Made by a program: the position numbers and the translations under genes
In this document: one piece after another, positions 17,829 to 27,266 of the stretch
Layout: each line of letters opens with the position of its first letter
How positions within the stretch are numbered: position 1 is the first letter of the stretch
The notes under the pieces: model-generated
What the model was told of the DNA's origin: nothing
Databases searched by the model: none
The model's input: only the letters and a program-made list of their open reading frames with translations
Assembly (NCBI GenBank): GCA_033344775.1
Contig: JAWPMT010000005.1
Span: forward strand, 1,099,501 to 1,163,500
DNA length: 64,000 nt
Direction of reading: 5' to 3'
Source of the DNA: Cytophagales bacterium
Lineage (GTDB): Bacteria > Bacteroidota > Bacteroidia > Cytophagales > Cyclobacteriaceae

Positions 17829-17909
17829 AAAACAGGGGGTTACAAACTCTTATCATCAATAGGTCGAAGGCGCTATCTCTGACCAGATGGTTTTCTTCTG
17901 AGTATAGAA

Positions 17910-18632
17910 TTACTGAAACCCCGCTACAAGCGCTCTTACCTTCGCTTTCTGTTCCGAAAAGCCGTATTTAAGGGTGGCGATCTCTTGCTGCATGTGCTCA
18001 AACTTTGATTGCCGCGAATCGCCATCCGGGCTACCTTCCGCCATCCATAAGGTGTAATCTTTGGTCAGTTTCAATTCATACCCCGGTGAAAAAGCTTGCG
18101 CAACTGCCTGCTCAATGGACTTATAGAACTCTTGCTCCACCTGCTGCGCCTCTTCTAAAGTCGTCACCACCTCAGGTTTCTGCAGCACTTCTTCCAAGGT
18201 CCTTTCCTTGATTTCGTCTGCCTCAACGAATTCAAAAGGAGTCCTGATGGATATCAATCCCATCGCCACTTTTTGTTCCATCGGTATGGACTGGACCCGA
18301 TTATCTACAACCCGCTCTCCTGGCTTTAAGGTTAACAGGCCTTCTTCTACCAGTTGATCAATCTGTTTGGCAACAATTTTTCCCTCCTGCAATACTTCAT
18401 AAGCGGACAACTCCAACAGCCCCCGTTCAATCAATTGTACATCAGACAACTCCCTTAAGTTACCCGCAGCATCAATCTCAAATTGTTCGGGAATTTCTTC
18501 TCCCTCCCACCAGGCTAACAAGTGATGGCTCTCGGCTTGGGGAAAGATATCCAGTGTAGTTGCCTCATCCTGTTTTTCCACCTCAGCCGTACTTAGTATT
18601 TTCTGAGGGTTTTTAGCAATTAATAGATACAT
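17910..18632 (-). CDS. Putative tail-fibre assembly chaperone-like protein
   Basis: 240 aa, no signal peptide. Repeated units of the form LIERGLLELSAYEVLQ and LVEEGLLTLKPGE, then MGLISI, recall small proteins encoded right after phage tail-fibre genes. The C-terminal part has YTLWMAEGSPDGDSRQSKF and then a helical tail. It starts 15 bases after the collar-domain gene at 18648, the usual place for a fibre chaperone. Assignment rests on position and on these short likenesses; it is the last gene of the giant-protein cluster, and no terminator is visible behind it. Confidence 0.5.
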   Translation of the reverse strand: MYLLIAKNPQKILSTAEVEKQDEATTLDIFPQAESHHLLAWWEGEEIPEQFEIDAAGNLRELSDVQLIERGLLELSAYEVLQEGKIVAKQIDQLVEEGLLTLKPGERVVDNRVQSIPMEQKVAMGLISIRTPFEFVEADEIKERTLEEVLQKPEVVTTLEEAQQVEQEFYKSIEQAVAQAFSPGYELKLTKDYTLWMAEGSPDGDSRQSKFEHMQQEIATLKYGFSEQKAKVRALVAGFQ

Positions 18633-18647
18633 GATGTTTTTGAAATT

Positions 18648-20882
18648 TTATATGACTCGAATCAGTTTGAGTAATCCTACATAGGAGGGTACATGAGAGG
18701 ATGACTTGATGGCACCATAAATAGGATGGCGGTGATTGCCTTCGTTATCCGTGTAGCGGTCTTCCCATCCTCCAGAACCCCAAGTCATGGAATAATACCC
18801 ACTACCAGAAGTATCATGTCCATTATTCCAATGAAACCCATATCCGGAACCTCCAGATGACCGGAAACTTCGGATCGTTCTACCGCTCATATCCAACCAT
18901 TTATGATTATGTGCTCCGGCAAAACCATTGTAGAGGCTATGCGAGTGGTTGTGACTATCACGTCCGCCATAGACAGCCCCTGATGCACTACTTGAAGTAA
19001 CTCCACGTACAAAACGTCCATTGAGATTAGGTAAACGTTTCCCTCGCATGGATGCATCAGCATTTTGATCTTTACTGGAGATATAGTCTCCATTTGCAAT
19101 ACGCCAACCCGTAGGAATAGCCGTATTTTTTGTTGGTCGAAACCAGTCGATGACCGTACCCACAGGAGGTGTATCATGTGAAACTTTATGCACTGACACA
19201 AAAGTCTGCTGGGTTTGGTATCCTTCCATCCCCGTGACTACTACCGGTATGTTTACTGTGCCTGTCAAATTATTGATACTCACTCCGTTGAAGGTATAAG
19301 CCCTCGATACGCCAGGACCAATATTTCCCATGTTCCATTTAAATACCTGAAATTTCCCAGTTTCCGATGGGCCAAAATCAGGATTGCTTGTACCACAGCC
19401 TCGGGCACTACCCGACAGGTCATCTACTTTATTTCCATAGGGAATACTGATGATCAATTGTCCTTGTTCTTGGATTCTGATCATTTTATCCGTCCGGTTT
19501 TTGACATAGATCGTAAACGTATTGGAGGACTTACCGCGCACCAGGTCCTGCGGCGCACGAACAGCTACTGAAAAGGGTGCTCCCGCTTCCAGGTCTTCCA
19601 GCCGTTTGTTGGTTGTTGAACTCCTATCATCAACTTCATTATCCAATAAGGTCAAGCGCTTATTGACCAGAGAAAGGATATCTCCCAAACTCTCGGCCTG
19701 CTCCATACCATCTATCTGCTTCCCTTTACTGAGGTTTTCTTTCAATTTTTTCAGTTCAATTGCCGTCCGGCTTTCCATGTTATCGATCTTCTGATCGGTC
19801 AGTGAGACTTGCTCACTCATCTGACTGATGTACTGGTTGTTGCTCGACAGATTCAGGATATCTACCTGCCGGGTCCGATCACCGGTCAGGATTCCACCTG
19901 ATTTTAAATTCATTTGTCGGTAACTCAAACTGACATGCGTGCCACGCTCACCTAATGCACCATCTGCTGAGCGGTATTGAAAAGGGAATATCCAACTTTC
20001 ACCAGCTTCCCAGGTAATCGCTGACTTGGCCAGGAAAAAGACGGACCAGGTATGATCCAACGGATCTTGCAAAGGCTCAGAAATGATCCAGTCCGCATGT
20101 TCTTCGAACTGTAATGTGTCTTTGATCTGAGCGAAAACCCCATTGCGAAACCGCAACTCAAAATGATGATTTCCTTTACCAGCAGTTACCTGATTGCTGG
20201 CCTCTAATTCAATGGGTTCTGTATCTACGTTTTGCACAACGAGTTGCATCGGTACCGTATCCTTCCCGATGGCATCCACGATAAATAGTTTATCATCCGG
20301 ATAGCCATCGAAAGGCCCGTCACTTTGGTTCACCAAATTGAAATTGATTGGCTGAGCCTGAGTAAAGGACTGACTGATCGTGGGCAGGTCACTGATGTAG
20401 TTACTCTGAATCGCGGACTCACTTAGCGCTAATTCGGTAAACATAGGATTTGCCAGGAGGATATGCCCCGAAGCACTGCTGAAGGTGAGTTCACCCGTCA
20501 ATTCTACAGCATCCAACTCCATCGCTGCACAAAATTCCCCATTGATATGCAAGGTCACCTCGCCATTTTTAAAGGTCAGGCAGAGGTAATACCATTGATC
20601 CTGAGGCATCACTTGTCCCGTAGACGTTTCATTCAGCAATAACTCTCCTTCAGCACTGATAGACCAACCTCCCGCAACAGAAAGATTGAGCTGTGAATTA
20701 GTGGATTGTCGTTTGATCCAAACACTACAGGTGGCCTGCAAGTGTGCCAGTTCCAAAAGCTTTAGTTCGCTATTGGCTTCCAATTGGAGGGCCTGCGAAA
20801 ATCTCTGATCAGCAATTGGTGTAACTCCGGTCATTTCAATAGACTCCAGGTCAATTGTGCCGGGTCTTAATTCGGTAATCAT
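18648..20882 (-). CDS. Fibre-like protein: LamG-like domain, coiled coil, phage tail-collar domain
   Basis: 744 aa, no signal peptide. Residues ~20-165 look like a concanavalin/LamG sandwich (QDQWYYLCLTFKNGEVTLHI). Residues ~170-360 are beta-rich. Residues ~365-440 form heptad-like helices (QMSEQVSLTDQKIDNMESR), which suggests a trimeric stalk. Residues 573-744 are a phage tail-collar (PF07484-type) domain: PVGTVIDWF, IPTGWRIANG, LPNLNGRFVRG, HNHSHS, GNHRHP and the closing SYVGLLKLIRVI. HxH motifs in such domains bind metal in T4 short fibres. It is a likely receptor-binding tip of a particle or secreted fibre. It lies between the 1299-aa gene and the chaperone-like gene. Confidence 0.8.
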   Translation of the reverse strand: MITELRPGTIDLESIEMTGVTPIADQRFSQALQLEANSELKLLELAHLQATCSVWIKRQSTNSQLNLSVAGGWSISAEGELLLNETSTGQVMPQDQWYYLCLTFKNGEVTLHINGEFCAAMELDAVELTGELTFSSASGHILLANPMFTELALSESAIQSNYISDLPTISQSFTQAQPINFNLVNQSDGPFDGYPDDKLFIVDAIGKDTVPMQLVVQNVDTEPIELEASNQVTAGKGNHHFELRFRNGVFAQIKDTLQFEEHADWIISEPLQDPLDHTWSVFFLAKSAITWEAGESWIFPFQYRSADGALGERGTHVSLSYRQMNLKSGGILTGDRTRQVDILNLSSNNQYISQMSEQVSLTDQKIDNMESRTAIELKKLKENLSKGKQIDGMEQAESLGDILSLVNKRLTLLDNEVDDRSSTTNKRLEDLEAGAPFSVAVRAPQDLVRGKSSNTFTIYVKNRTDKMIRIQEQGQLIISIPYGNKVDDLSGSARGCGTSNPDFGPSETGKFQVFKWNMGNIGPGVSRAYTFNGVSINNLTGTVNIPVVVTGMEGYQTQQTFVSVHKVSHDTPPVGTVIDWFRPTKNTAIPTGWRIANGDYISSKDQNADASMRGKRLPNLNGRFVRGVTSSSASGAVYGGRDSHNHSHSLYNGFAGAHNHKWLDMSGRTIRSFRSSGGSGYGFHWNNGHDTSGSGYYSMTWGSGGWEDRYTDNEGNHRHPIYGAIKSSSHVPSYVGLLKLIRVI

Positions 20883-20913
20883 GTTTAATTCTTTTTATGT
20901 GTGTTTTTTGTGT

Positions 20914-23900
20914 TCAACTCAAGGGCGATAACCAGCCTTCCATCACGCGGACTTTGGAATAAGCCAGCGGAGCTACATCTGCCGGACGGATGATACCTCT
21001 TTGTACAGTGGCTTCCAGCAGAGGTGCCAGTGCCTCCAGCTTTTGACGTATTTCATTAGTTTGCTCACCCTTTGGGATTTGCAATTGGCCTCGTCCAGGC
21101 TTTTCAATGACCAGTATGTGCTGATCCTGTAACCATTGCCAGTCCACTTCCGAACCACCTCGCTCGATGAAGTCTCCCATATCCAGCAGGTCACTGTCCT
21201 GTTGGGCCAGGTAATTCCCTGATTCGCCAGTCGCACTTTCCCACAACCAGGATTCTCCAGCGGGCAAAGGCAATACCGTTTCATCTATGGGTGAGAGCAT
21301 TGGCGCCATGAAGTACCGGCCCGTGATCTCACCCACCACATCCCGGTAATGCTTGGGGGAAATTTGCAATGATTTTTTAGGCACAACACCAGTCGTTGCG
21401 TGAACAGGCGCATCGGGATCCATGAGCATCAAAACGGAAAGAGGTCGGTCGTTTAAACTTTGACTCAAATTGGCCACTCCTTCTGCACGGATCTGGTCCA
21501 CATAATCATGCTCGGAACGGTCAAAATTGGCGGCATCAATGAACCCCTCCACATCATCCATGTCCGATTGCGGAAAGTATCCATCAGCAGGCAGTTCATC
21601 CTTATCGAACACCTGCCAGTATGCAATCAATCCATCATCCAGGTTATTGTACTCTCCCAACTTGATGGGAAACTGCACCTTCGTATATTCCCGATCACTG
21701 CGCTTCGGGTGATTCAGGGCATGATTGACTGCTGACCAGCTTTTATCCGATTCCGGCCCTCCTTGCATTTGCAGATCCAGCTGAGCTTTCACAATTGCCA
21801 GTGGCTTGATCGTTCCTGGTTGACCTTGATCGGAAGCATGAATGGGTTCTACATTATCAATCCCCCGACGGATAGCTTGTTTCAACTGAGGCCAATAGTT
21901 CTTCTCGGAAAGTGCCTTCCTGAACCATCCTCGACCTTTAGCAAAATCAATTCCGGTTTCAGGTTGAATGCGAGTGGACCATTCTGCTTGTGTCATCGGA
22001 ATCAACAAAGCTTTCTTGTCCGAAAACTTTCGCAACACACCTAGCTGCACGAATTGATCCCACAACTTTTCGCTGGTTCCCTTTTGTCGGAGAAAGGCCT
22101 CCTTTTTGATGCGGTTACCTCGATGAAAAGCCAGTAACTTCTCGATGAACAAACGCATTTGCCTGGGGATGTCCGCACTTAGTGATTGCATGAATCCTCT
22201 TTCATTGCACCATTCTCCATCGCTGTTGATGTGCCCCATGAATGTACCTGCTTCATCAAAGAAAAGTACGGTGGCATCAAATACATTGTAGCCCAACCAT
22301 CCCTGGATCGGAGTGGCCTCGGCTACCGCTGGATTGTCTTCCCATCGGAATGACATCCGCAAGGGCTGTAACACGCGTGGAGGTGCATAAAGCGCATTGC
22401 CATGTGCTGAGCGATGCGGACGCATCAGTTCCTCCGTTTCTATGGTTTTGTAGCGACCAAAAGTATCCACTAATTGAAGGGCCCCTAGTTTTTGAATGCC
22501 GCTCTTGATAGGAGTGAACCGATGACCTGTAGCAGGTAATTTGAAATCATGTCCTTGCAACAACGCCTTTACTTTCTCCGTCACATGTTTATCCGCATGG
22601 CGTGGCAGAAACATGAAAGGATCATCCACATCCATCAGTGACAAGTTGCTATACATCAAGAGATTGTCGTATAAGCCATCTAAAGACAGCAGGGTACAAT
22701 TCGTCTCTTCCAGTAAATCAGAAGTAGCAACGATGCGATCATAGATCGTCCTGGACTGCCCTGTTTCCCCGGGAGCGGGTTTGTGTTCCTTTACGAAGCG
22801 ATCAAACCGATCCTGCATCACCTTTTTGACGGTATCACTCAATAATGCCTGACCAAGAACAATGGTTGGTTGATTCGTAGTAGCCAGCGTTCGACCTCTA
22901 TCTTTCCTTAAATCAATGGCCGAACTGGGTAAACCAAACTGCTCATCGTTCAATGGAATACGATAGTTACCCGTGATGAATTTTGGATCATAATCATATT
23001 GGTTGGCCTGGATGGATTTACTGGCCATTTCGTCAGGAAACAGCCTCATGCTCCATTCCACGAGCAATGGCGACCAGGGCTGATGTGACCATGTATTGAC
23101 CGCATGATTGTCCCAGGTCCAGGCCGTTTTGACATCAGCCGATTCCAAAATTTCCAATATCGAGTCTTTAGATCCTTGAATCACCTGGCAAGTCAACAGG
23201 CCATCCGCGCCATGTCTTGCAGAAGTCTTCGCCAGGTTACCTTCGATCAACAAACAAGGATCGCGCGGTTGCCAATAGCGAGGCGCGGGCACTTCTTCCA
23301 ATAACGCAACAGGCAAGTAGCCCAGGGTTCTATCTGCGGGTTCATGTTCCGTTTTCCATTTCAAATAATGATTTTGTAACACTTCCTTATTCAGGGAAAC
23401 AGACTGTTCGAGATGACTCAGTTTCGCCAATGCAGCTTCCAACGCGGGAATACTTTGCTGGGTCATCAGTAATCGCAAGATATCTATGTCGGGGTAGTAG
23501 TCCCCTTCCAGATCCACCGGATGCAACGTCTGCATGTATTTGCTCCAGTCATTGTAGAGCACCCGGCGCTGATAGGCTACCTGATGTTCCGCTTGATTTT
23601 TGGCCTCTTGCAAACTATTTAGTGCAGCAAGTTCCGTACAAAACCGAGGCTTAGCCTGCTCCCAGGCTTCTTGCACCTGCGCTTTGATGGTATCGTCATA
23701 GATATCTTCTTTCAGACTTGCTTCATCCAACATGTCCCAGAGTGTACCACCGGAAACTGGCTCAAACTCAGATTTGTGACGTGCTTCTTTTAACTGATCT
23801 ACAAAATCAACTCCCTGACCTTCCACATCAGCATTGTACAGCAAAGACAGGATCTGATTTTCTAATTTGACAGCCTGAGCTTCATTTTCACCCTCTTGCT

Positions 23901-24813
23901 GTGCCTTGGTTTTAGAAAGAAATGTTGCTATAGCTTCTGGGGGTGATGGGGCAAAAACCAACTTTGTTTGCGCCTCATGTGTCGGATCTTTCAAAACCGC
24001 CTTATCGCTAAAATCCACCTTCCCATAGCAAAGCATTGATTTTAGTTCTTGTCCCTTTCCTAACTCAAACTCCCATTGAGCTTCTGAATTCGCAACAGTC
24101 GCAATATCCAGATCAGATTTGGTCAAATGTTGCCTGACAAAATCCTGTTGCTCATTTGCGTACCAGCCATAGACCTCATAGGTATAGTCTTTGACTTGTT
24201 CGTCGCTCAATGTCTCATCGTAGTACCCAAATACACTGTAGCAACTGGTATACAACGCTGAAAACAATGGATTACCCCAACCCAGCACATTGAGTTCTGG
24301 TAAATAGCGATGACTATTTCTAAGCACCTCAGACTCCTGAAGCCATTGATCCAGTAAAATCTGACGCCCCATGAATTGACATTGAGATGTACCGGCTGAT
24401 TGTTGGGGCATCGCAGGAATGGCAATGGCCCGATCAGGCACCACGCCATCCGGATAGAGGTAGTCACTTTCTACCATCCAGGATTTGACTTGATCTGGTG
24501 TGCTTTTTTTGATTCGTCGCACCAACCAACGATTGGGTACGATAGGCATCTTGATCCCATGCTCGTCACTCTTCCCTTTCGTCATGGCATCTGGCATGCT
24601 CCAGTGCAGATGCACACCTTTCGGCAGGGTCTCATAACTGTTAAAAGGTGTTTTTGCAATGGAAGAAGCCATGTTAGCCACATCAAAATTGACATCTTTA
24701 TGCTGCTTGTTCACATAAGGCAAGACATCAAAGTCATCCGTGGTAGTTACTACTGATTCCACTGTTTTAGCCACAAAGGCATCTACCCGAATGGGCACTG
24801 CTAATACATTCAT
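20914..24813 (-). CDS. Giant cluster protein, 1299 aa, unknown
   Basis: No signal peptide or membrane helix. Near the N-terminus it has LPKGVHLHWSMPDAMTKG. A long helical stretch (~300-510) with coiled-coil character is followed by APRYWQPRDPCLLIEGN. The C-terminal half is beta-rich (LQLVDTFGRYK; WLGYNVFDATVLFFDEAGT). From memory, the HLHWSMPDA-type and PRxWxPxDP-type motifs recur in large unnamed proteins of actinobacteria and other phyla, in loci with similar neighbours. I cannot name a family. Its start overlaps the stop of the 804-aa gene by 4 bases (ATGA), implying translational coupling and a shared assembly. Confidence 0.75.
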   Translation of the reverse strand: MNVLAVPIRVDAFVAKTVESVVTTTDDFDVLPYVNKQHKDVNFDVANMASSIAKTPFNSYETLPKGVHLHWSMPDAMTKGKSDEHGIKMPIVPNRWLVRRIKKSTPDQVKSWMVESDYLYPDGVVPDRAIAIPAMPQQSAGTSQCQFMGRQILLDQWLQESEVLRNSHRYLPELNVLGWGNPLFSALYTSCYSVFGYYDETLSDEQVKDYTYEVYGWYANEQQDFVRQHLTKSDLDIATVANSEAQWEFELGKGQELKSMLCYGKVDFSDKAVLKDPTHEAQTKLVFAPSPPEAIATFLSKTKAQQEGENEAQAVKLENQILSLLYNADVEGQGVDFVDQLKEARHKSEFEPVSGGTLWDMLDEASLKEDIYDDTIKAQVQEAWEQAKPRFCTELAALNSLQEAKNQAEHQVAYQRRVLYNDWSKYMQTLHPVDLEGDYYPDIDILRLLMTQQSIPALEAALAKLSHLEQSVSLNKEVLQNHYLKWKTEHEPADRTLGYLPVALLEEVPAPRYWQPRDPCLLIEGNLAKTSARHGADGLLTCQVIQGSKDSILEILESADVKTAWTWDNHAVNTWSHQPWSPLLVEWSMRLFPDEMASKSIQANQYDYDPKFITGNYRIPLNDEQFGLPSSAIDLRKDRGRTLATTNQPTIVLGQALLSDTVKKVMQDRFDRFVKEHKPAPGETGQSRTIYDRIVATSDLLEETNCTLLSLDGLYDNLLMYSNLSLMDVDDPFMFLPRHADKHVTEKVKALLQGHDFKLPATGHRFTPIKSGIQKLGALQLVDTFGRYKTIETEELMRPHRSAHGNALYAPPRVLQPLRMSFRWEDNPAVAEATPIQGWLGYNVFDATVLFFDEAGTFMGHINSDGEWCNERGFMQSLSADIPRQMRLFIEKLLAFHRGNRIKKEAFLRQKGTSEKLWDQFVQLGVLRKFSDKKALLIPMTQAEWSTRIQPETGIDFAKGRGWFRKALSEKNYWPQLKQAIRRGIDNVEPIHASDQGQPGTIKPLAIVKAQLDLQMQGGPESDKSWSAVNHALNHPKRSDREYTKVQFPIKLGEYNNLDDGLIAYWQVFDKDELPADGYFPQSDMDDVEGFIDAANFDRSEHDYVDQIRAEGVANLSQSLNDRPLSVLMLMDPDAPVHATTGVVPKKSLQISPKHYRDVVGEITGRYFMAPMLSPIDETVLPLPAGESWLWESATGESGNYLAQQDSDLLDMGDFIERGGSEVDWQWLQDQHILVIEKPGRGQLQIPKGEQTNEIRQKLEALAPLLEATVQRGIIRPADVAPLAYSKVRVMEGWLSPLS

Positions 24814-27224
24814 GATTCTCTTGATTTTTCCTGACCGACCGTAAACTCTACTTTGGGTTCTCCTTCCAACATGAACCGCCCTATACGTGCGGACTTAAAT
24901 GCTCTGAGTCCATTTTTGTAGCCCTGCAATTGGGCTTTCTGATCAGGATCAGTCTGTTGATCAATTCTTTCCTTTAGGTGCTGATCCAGTACCCCCTTGA
25001 CATCTGTTGCAAGTCGTGATGCATTGATGATCGCGAGATTGGCATCGGTCATGGAAATATTAAAGGTTCCCGCTGTTGTTCCTTTGAACTTGACACCTTT
25101 GGTAAATTGCCTATTGCCATCAAAGTCCGTCCCGTAATGCAAGCTTTCCGGTGGCAAGGCAAACGACACATAATCAAAAGGCTTTTTGGTGAGGTAAAGC
25201 GTCAGATCCGGCTGTAATTGATGCGCATCTGTAATTTCAATGGGGGGATGTTTTTCTATGAGGTCTGTGAATTGATCCTCGAAATCTTCTTTCATTTCCT
25301 CGATATTCAAGTTATCGGATGTACCGGTAAAATGATTCAACTTCAAGTCTCTTAGGCTTACGATCAGGTCATCATCAATATCCACAGCTTGTTCATCGAT
25401 ATTCCGGAAATGTGCCATCAAATCAGGGTAGGCCCAGACAATGTCGGAATTCAAAAACGCCCCTGATCGCGGCAAGCTTTCATGCCAATCTTGCCAACAA
25501 GACTTGTACATTAGTTCAGTCACCTGGGCGCGGCCATCCAGTGAAAGTGCTCCTAACCACAATGCCTGTATCCAGGCTGGATCAATATTGAAAGTCCGTA
25601 AACTTTTAGGGGGCAATAACCGCAAGTCTGGGACCAGGTACCACGAAGGAATTTGAGATAAGCGGGACAGTTTGATCAACCAGGTCTTGACAACCTCCAA
25701 TTGACTGACTGAATCTGCTGCCTTTATCTGGGCATAGGGTAATTCCTCAATATGGATACCCAGATCTTGAACACGCGCCATTCGCTGTTTATCTGTCTCC
25801 ATTAGTTTGATGTAGCGAGATTGCGTTTTCTTATACTGCCTAAGGTTCTTCAGATAATCAGGATTTTGGAGCGAGAGCACCCTTCCCAATTCATAGGCTG
25901 CAGCATAGCTGATGTCCATCATGCCGTCTTTCGCATGATACAAGAGCAATCGGTCTGCATCAGTCGCAGTTTGCGTTCCAATCTGATCTTTCAAAAAATG
26001 GACATCCTTCCAATTATTATTCACGGTAGGCACCAGAGGTCCCCGGTACCATGAAAGTCCTCGATCGTTATTTCGAAAGGTATGCGGTAAAGGCACCAAA
26101 CCTGACTCCAACTTATCTTTGAATCCAGACATGGATTTGATCTGTCCATCTGTATAGCGGAAGGCATTGGCATTGAGCGCCTTGCTTCGTTGCTCAAAGT
26201 TGATCTTGACAGGTTGACTCTCGAACTCCCAGGAAGTCAACACCATGAACCGCATCCATCGGTTGGCGTTTAAATGATCGATCTTTTCCAGCGATGCTTC
26301 CGTCAAATATTTTTCGAGGGACACCACCATGGCGATGTTTCGTCCGGGTCGGTTAATCTTGCCTTTATAATTCTGAGCAAAACGATTGGCCATCAGCACG
26401 GACAACTCGCGCTTTAGTTTAAGTTTTTGGACCTTCACCTGCTTCCCATCATCGGACACCACATCCAGTAGCAAATCCCCATTAAGCGAGTCTTGCACCA
26501 ACCAGCTTCGATCATTACTGACCGTGGACAATCTACCAGCTGATCCTGGCAATCCGAGCTTCGCAAGCTTCGTGCCTTCGTTGAGCTGTTCTTTTGCTGA
26601 AGCCGGTAGCACGATAGGTTGGCCTGATTCACCCCATCTCCGACGAACATGGGCCAGGTATTCTAGTTGGTCTTTGTCGTCATGATCATTTCGGTCGTTG
26701 AGCAAGAGTTTTCGAAACAAGCCTTGCTTAATATCAACCGTATTGATTGTCCTCTGACTCCCGGTCAACGTCGCATCTTCCTTCAAGCTTCGGAGTTGTT
26801 CTGATGGGAAATAAGCATCGCTGTTCAAGTCATTGATGGATCGAGGGCGTATGGATCTTACCAACCCATCCTCGAGATCATTTTCATTCACAACCATTAG
26901 GTACAACCAAGGTTCATAGATCTCCACCTCATCTCCGGACTCATCATCATGGCTGTAAGCCGAACGAATCCAGGGCAACGTCCCTTTTCGGAAGGAAATG
27001 TGCGGAATGGTATCGGCAAAGTTGCCACTTTCTCCAGGTGGCGGATAACAGGCAAAAATGACGTCATCACCGATTTTTACGCGCTCACCGGTAACCCTAA
27101 GGTTCAGTTTAGCATTTTGACCCGAGCCTTCTCCCCGGTATCGGTGTGAAGTGGTGAATTGATAGTCTCCAGCCTCAAGTTTTGGTTTGCGATAATCGAT
27201 GAATTGTAATTGGTCGTTACTCAT
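24810..27224 (-). CDS. Giant cluster protein, 804 aa, unknown
   Basis: No signal peptide. The N-terminal ~260 residues are beta-rich (KLEAGDYQFTTSHRYRGEG; IRSAYSHDDESGDEVEIYEPWL, split). The middle is helical. Residues ~535-570 carry LPPKSLRTFNIDPAWIQALW followed by LGALSLDGR, which I recall as a recurrent motif of large unnamed proteins in comparable loci. The C-terminal third is mixed. It precedes the 1299-aa gene with a 4-base overlap and follows the DUF6603-type gene by 42 bases. Role unknown; a structural part of the same complex is the simplest inference. Confidence 0.75.
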   Translation of the reverse strand: MSNDQLQFIDYRKPKLEAGDYQFTTSHRYRGEGSGQNAKLNLRVTGERVKIGDDVIFACYPPPGESGNFADTIPHISFRKGTLPWIRSAYSHDDESGDEVEIYEPWLYLMVVNENDLEDGLVRSIRPRSINDLNSDAYFPSEQLRSLKEDATLTGSQRTINTVDIKQGLFRKLLLNDRNDHDDKDQLEYLAHVRRRWGESGQPIVLPASAKEQLNEGTKLAKLGLPGSAGRLSTVSNDRSWLVQDSLNGDLLLDVVSDDGKQVKVQKLKLKRELSVLMANRFAQNYKGKINRPGRNIAMVVSLEKYLTEASLEKIDHLNANRWMRFMVLTSWEFESQPVKINFEQRSKALNANAFRYTDGQIKSMSGFKDKLESGLVPLPHTFRNNDRGLSWYRGPLVPTVNNNWKDVHFLKDQIGTQTATDADRLLLYHAKDGMMDISYAAAYELGRVLSLQNPDYLKNLRQYKKTQSRYIKLMETDKQRMARVQDLGIHIEELPYAQIKAADSVSQLEVVKTWLIKLSRLSQIPSWYLVPDLRLLPPKSLRTFNIDPAWIQALWLGALSLDGRAQVTELMYKSCWQDWHESLPRSGAFLNSDIVWAYPDLMAHFRNIDEQAVDIDDDLIVSLRDLKLNHFTGTSDNLNIEEMKEDFEDQFTDLIEKHPPIEITDAHQLQPDLTLYLTKKPFDYVSFALPPESLHYGTDFDGNRQFTKGVKFKGTTAGTFNISMTDANLAIINASRLATDVKGVLDQHLKERIDQQTDPDQKAQLQGYKNGLRAFKSARIGRFMLEGEPKVEFTVGQEKSRES

Positions 27225-27266
27225 GGTCGTATTTTTTCAGCACTCTGCATGTGCGTTTTTCTTTTA

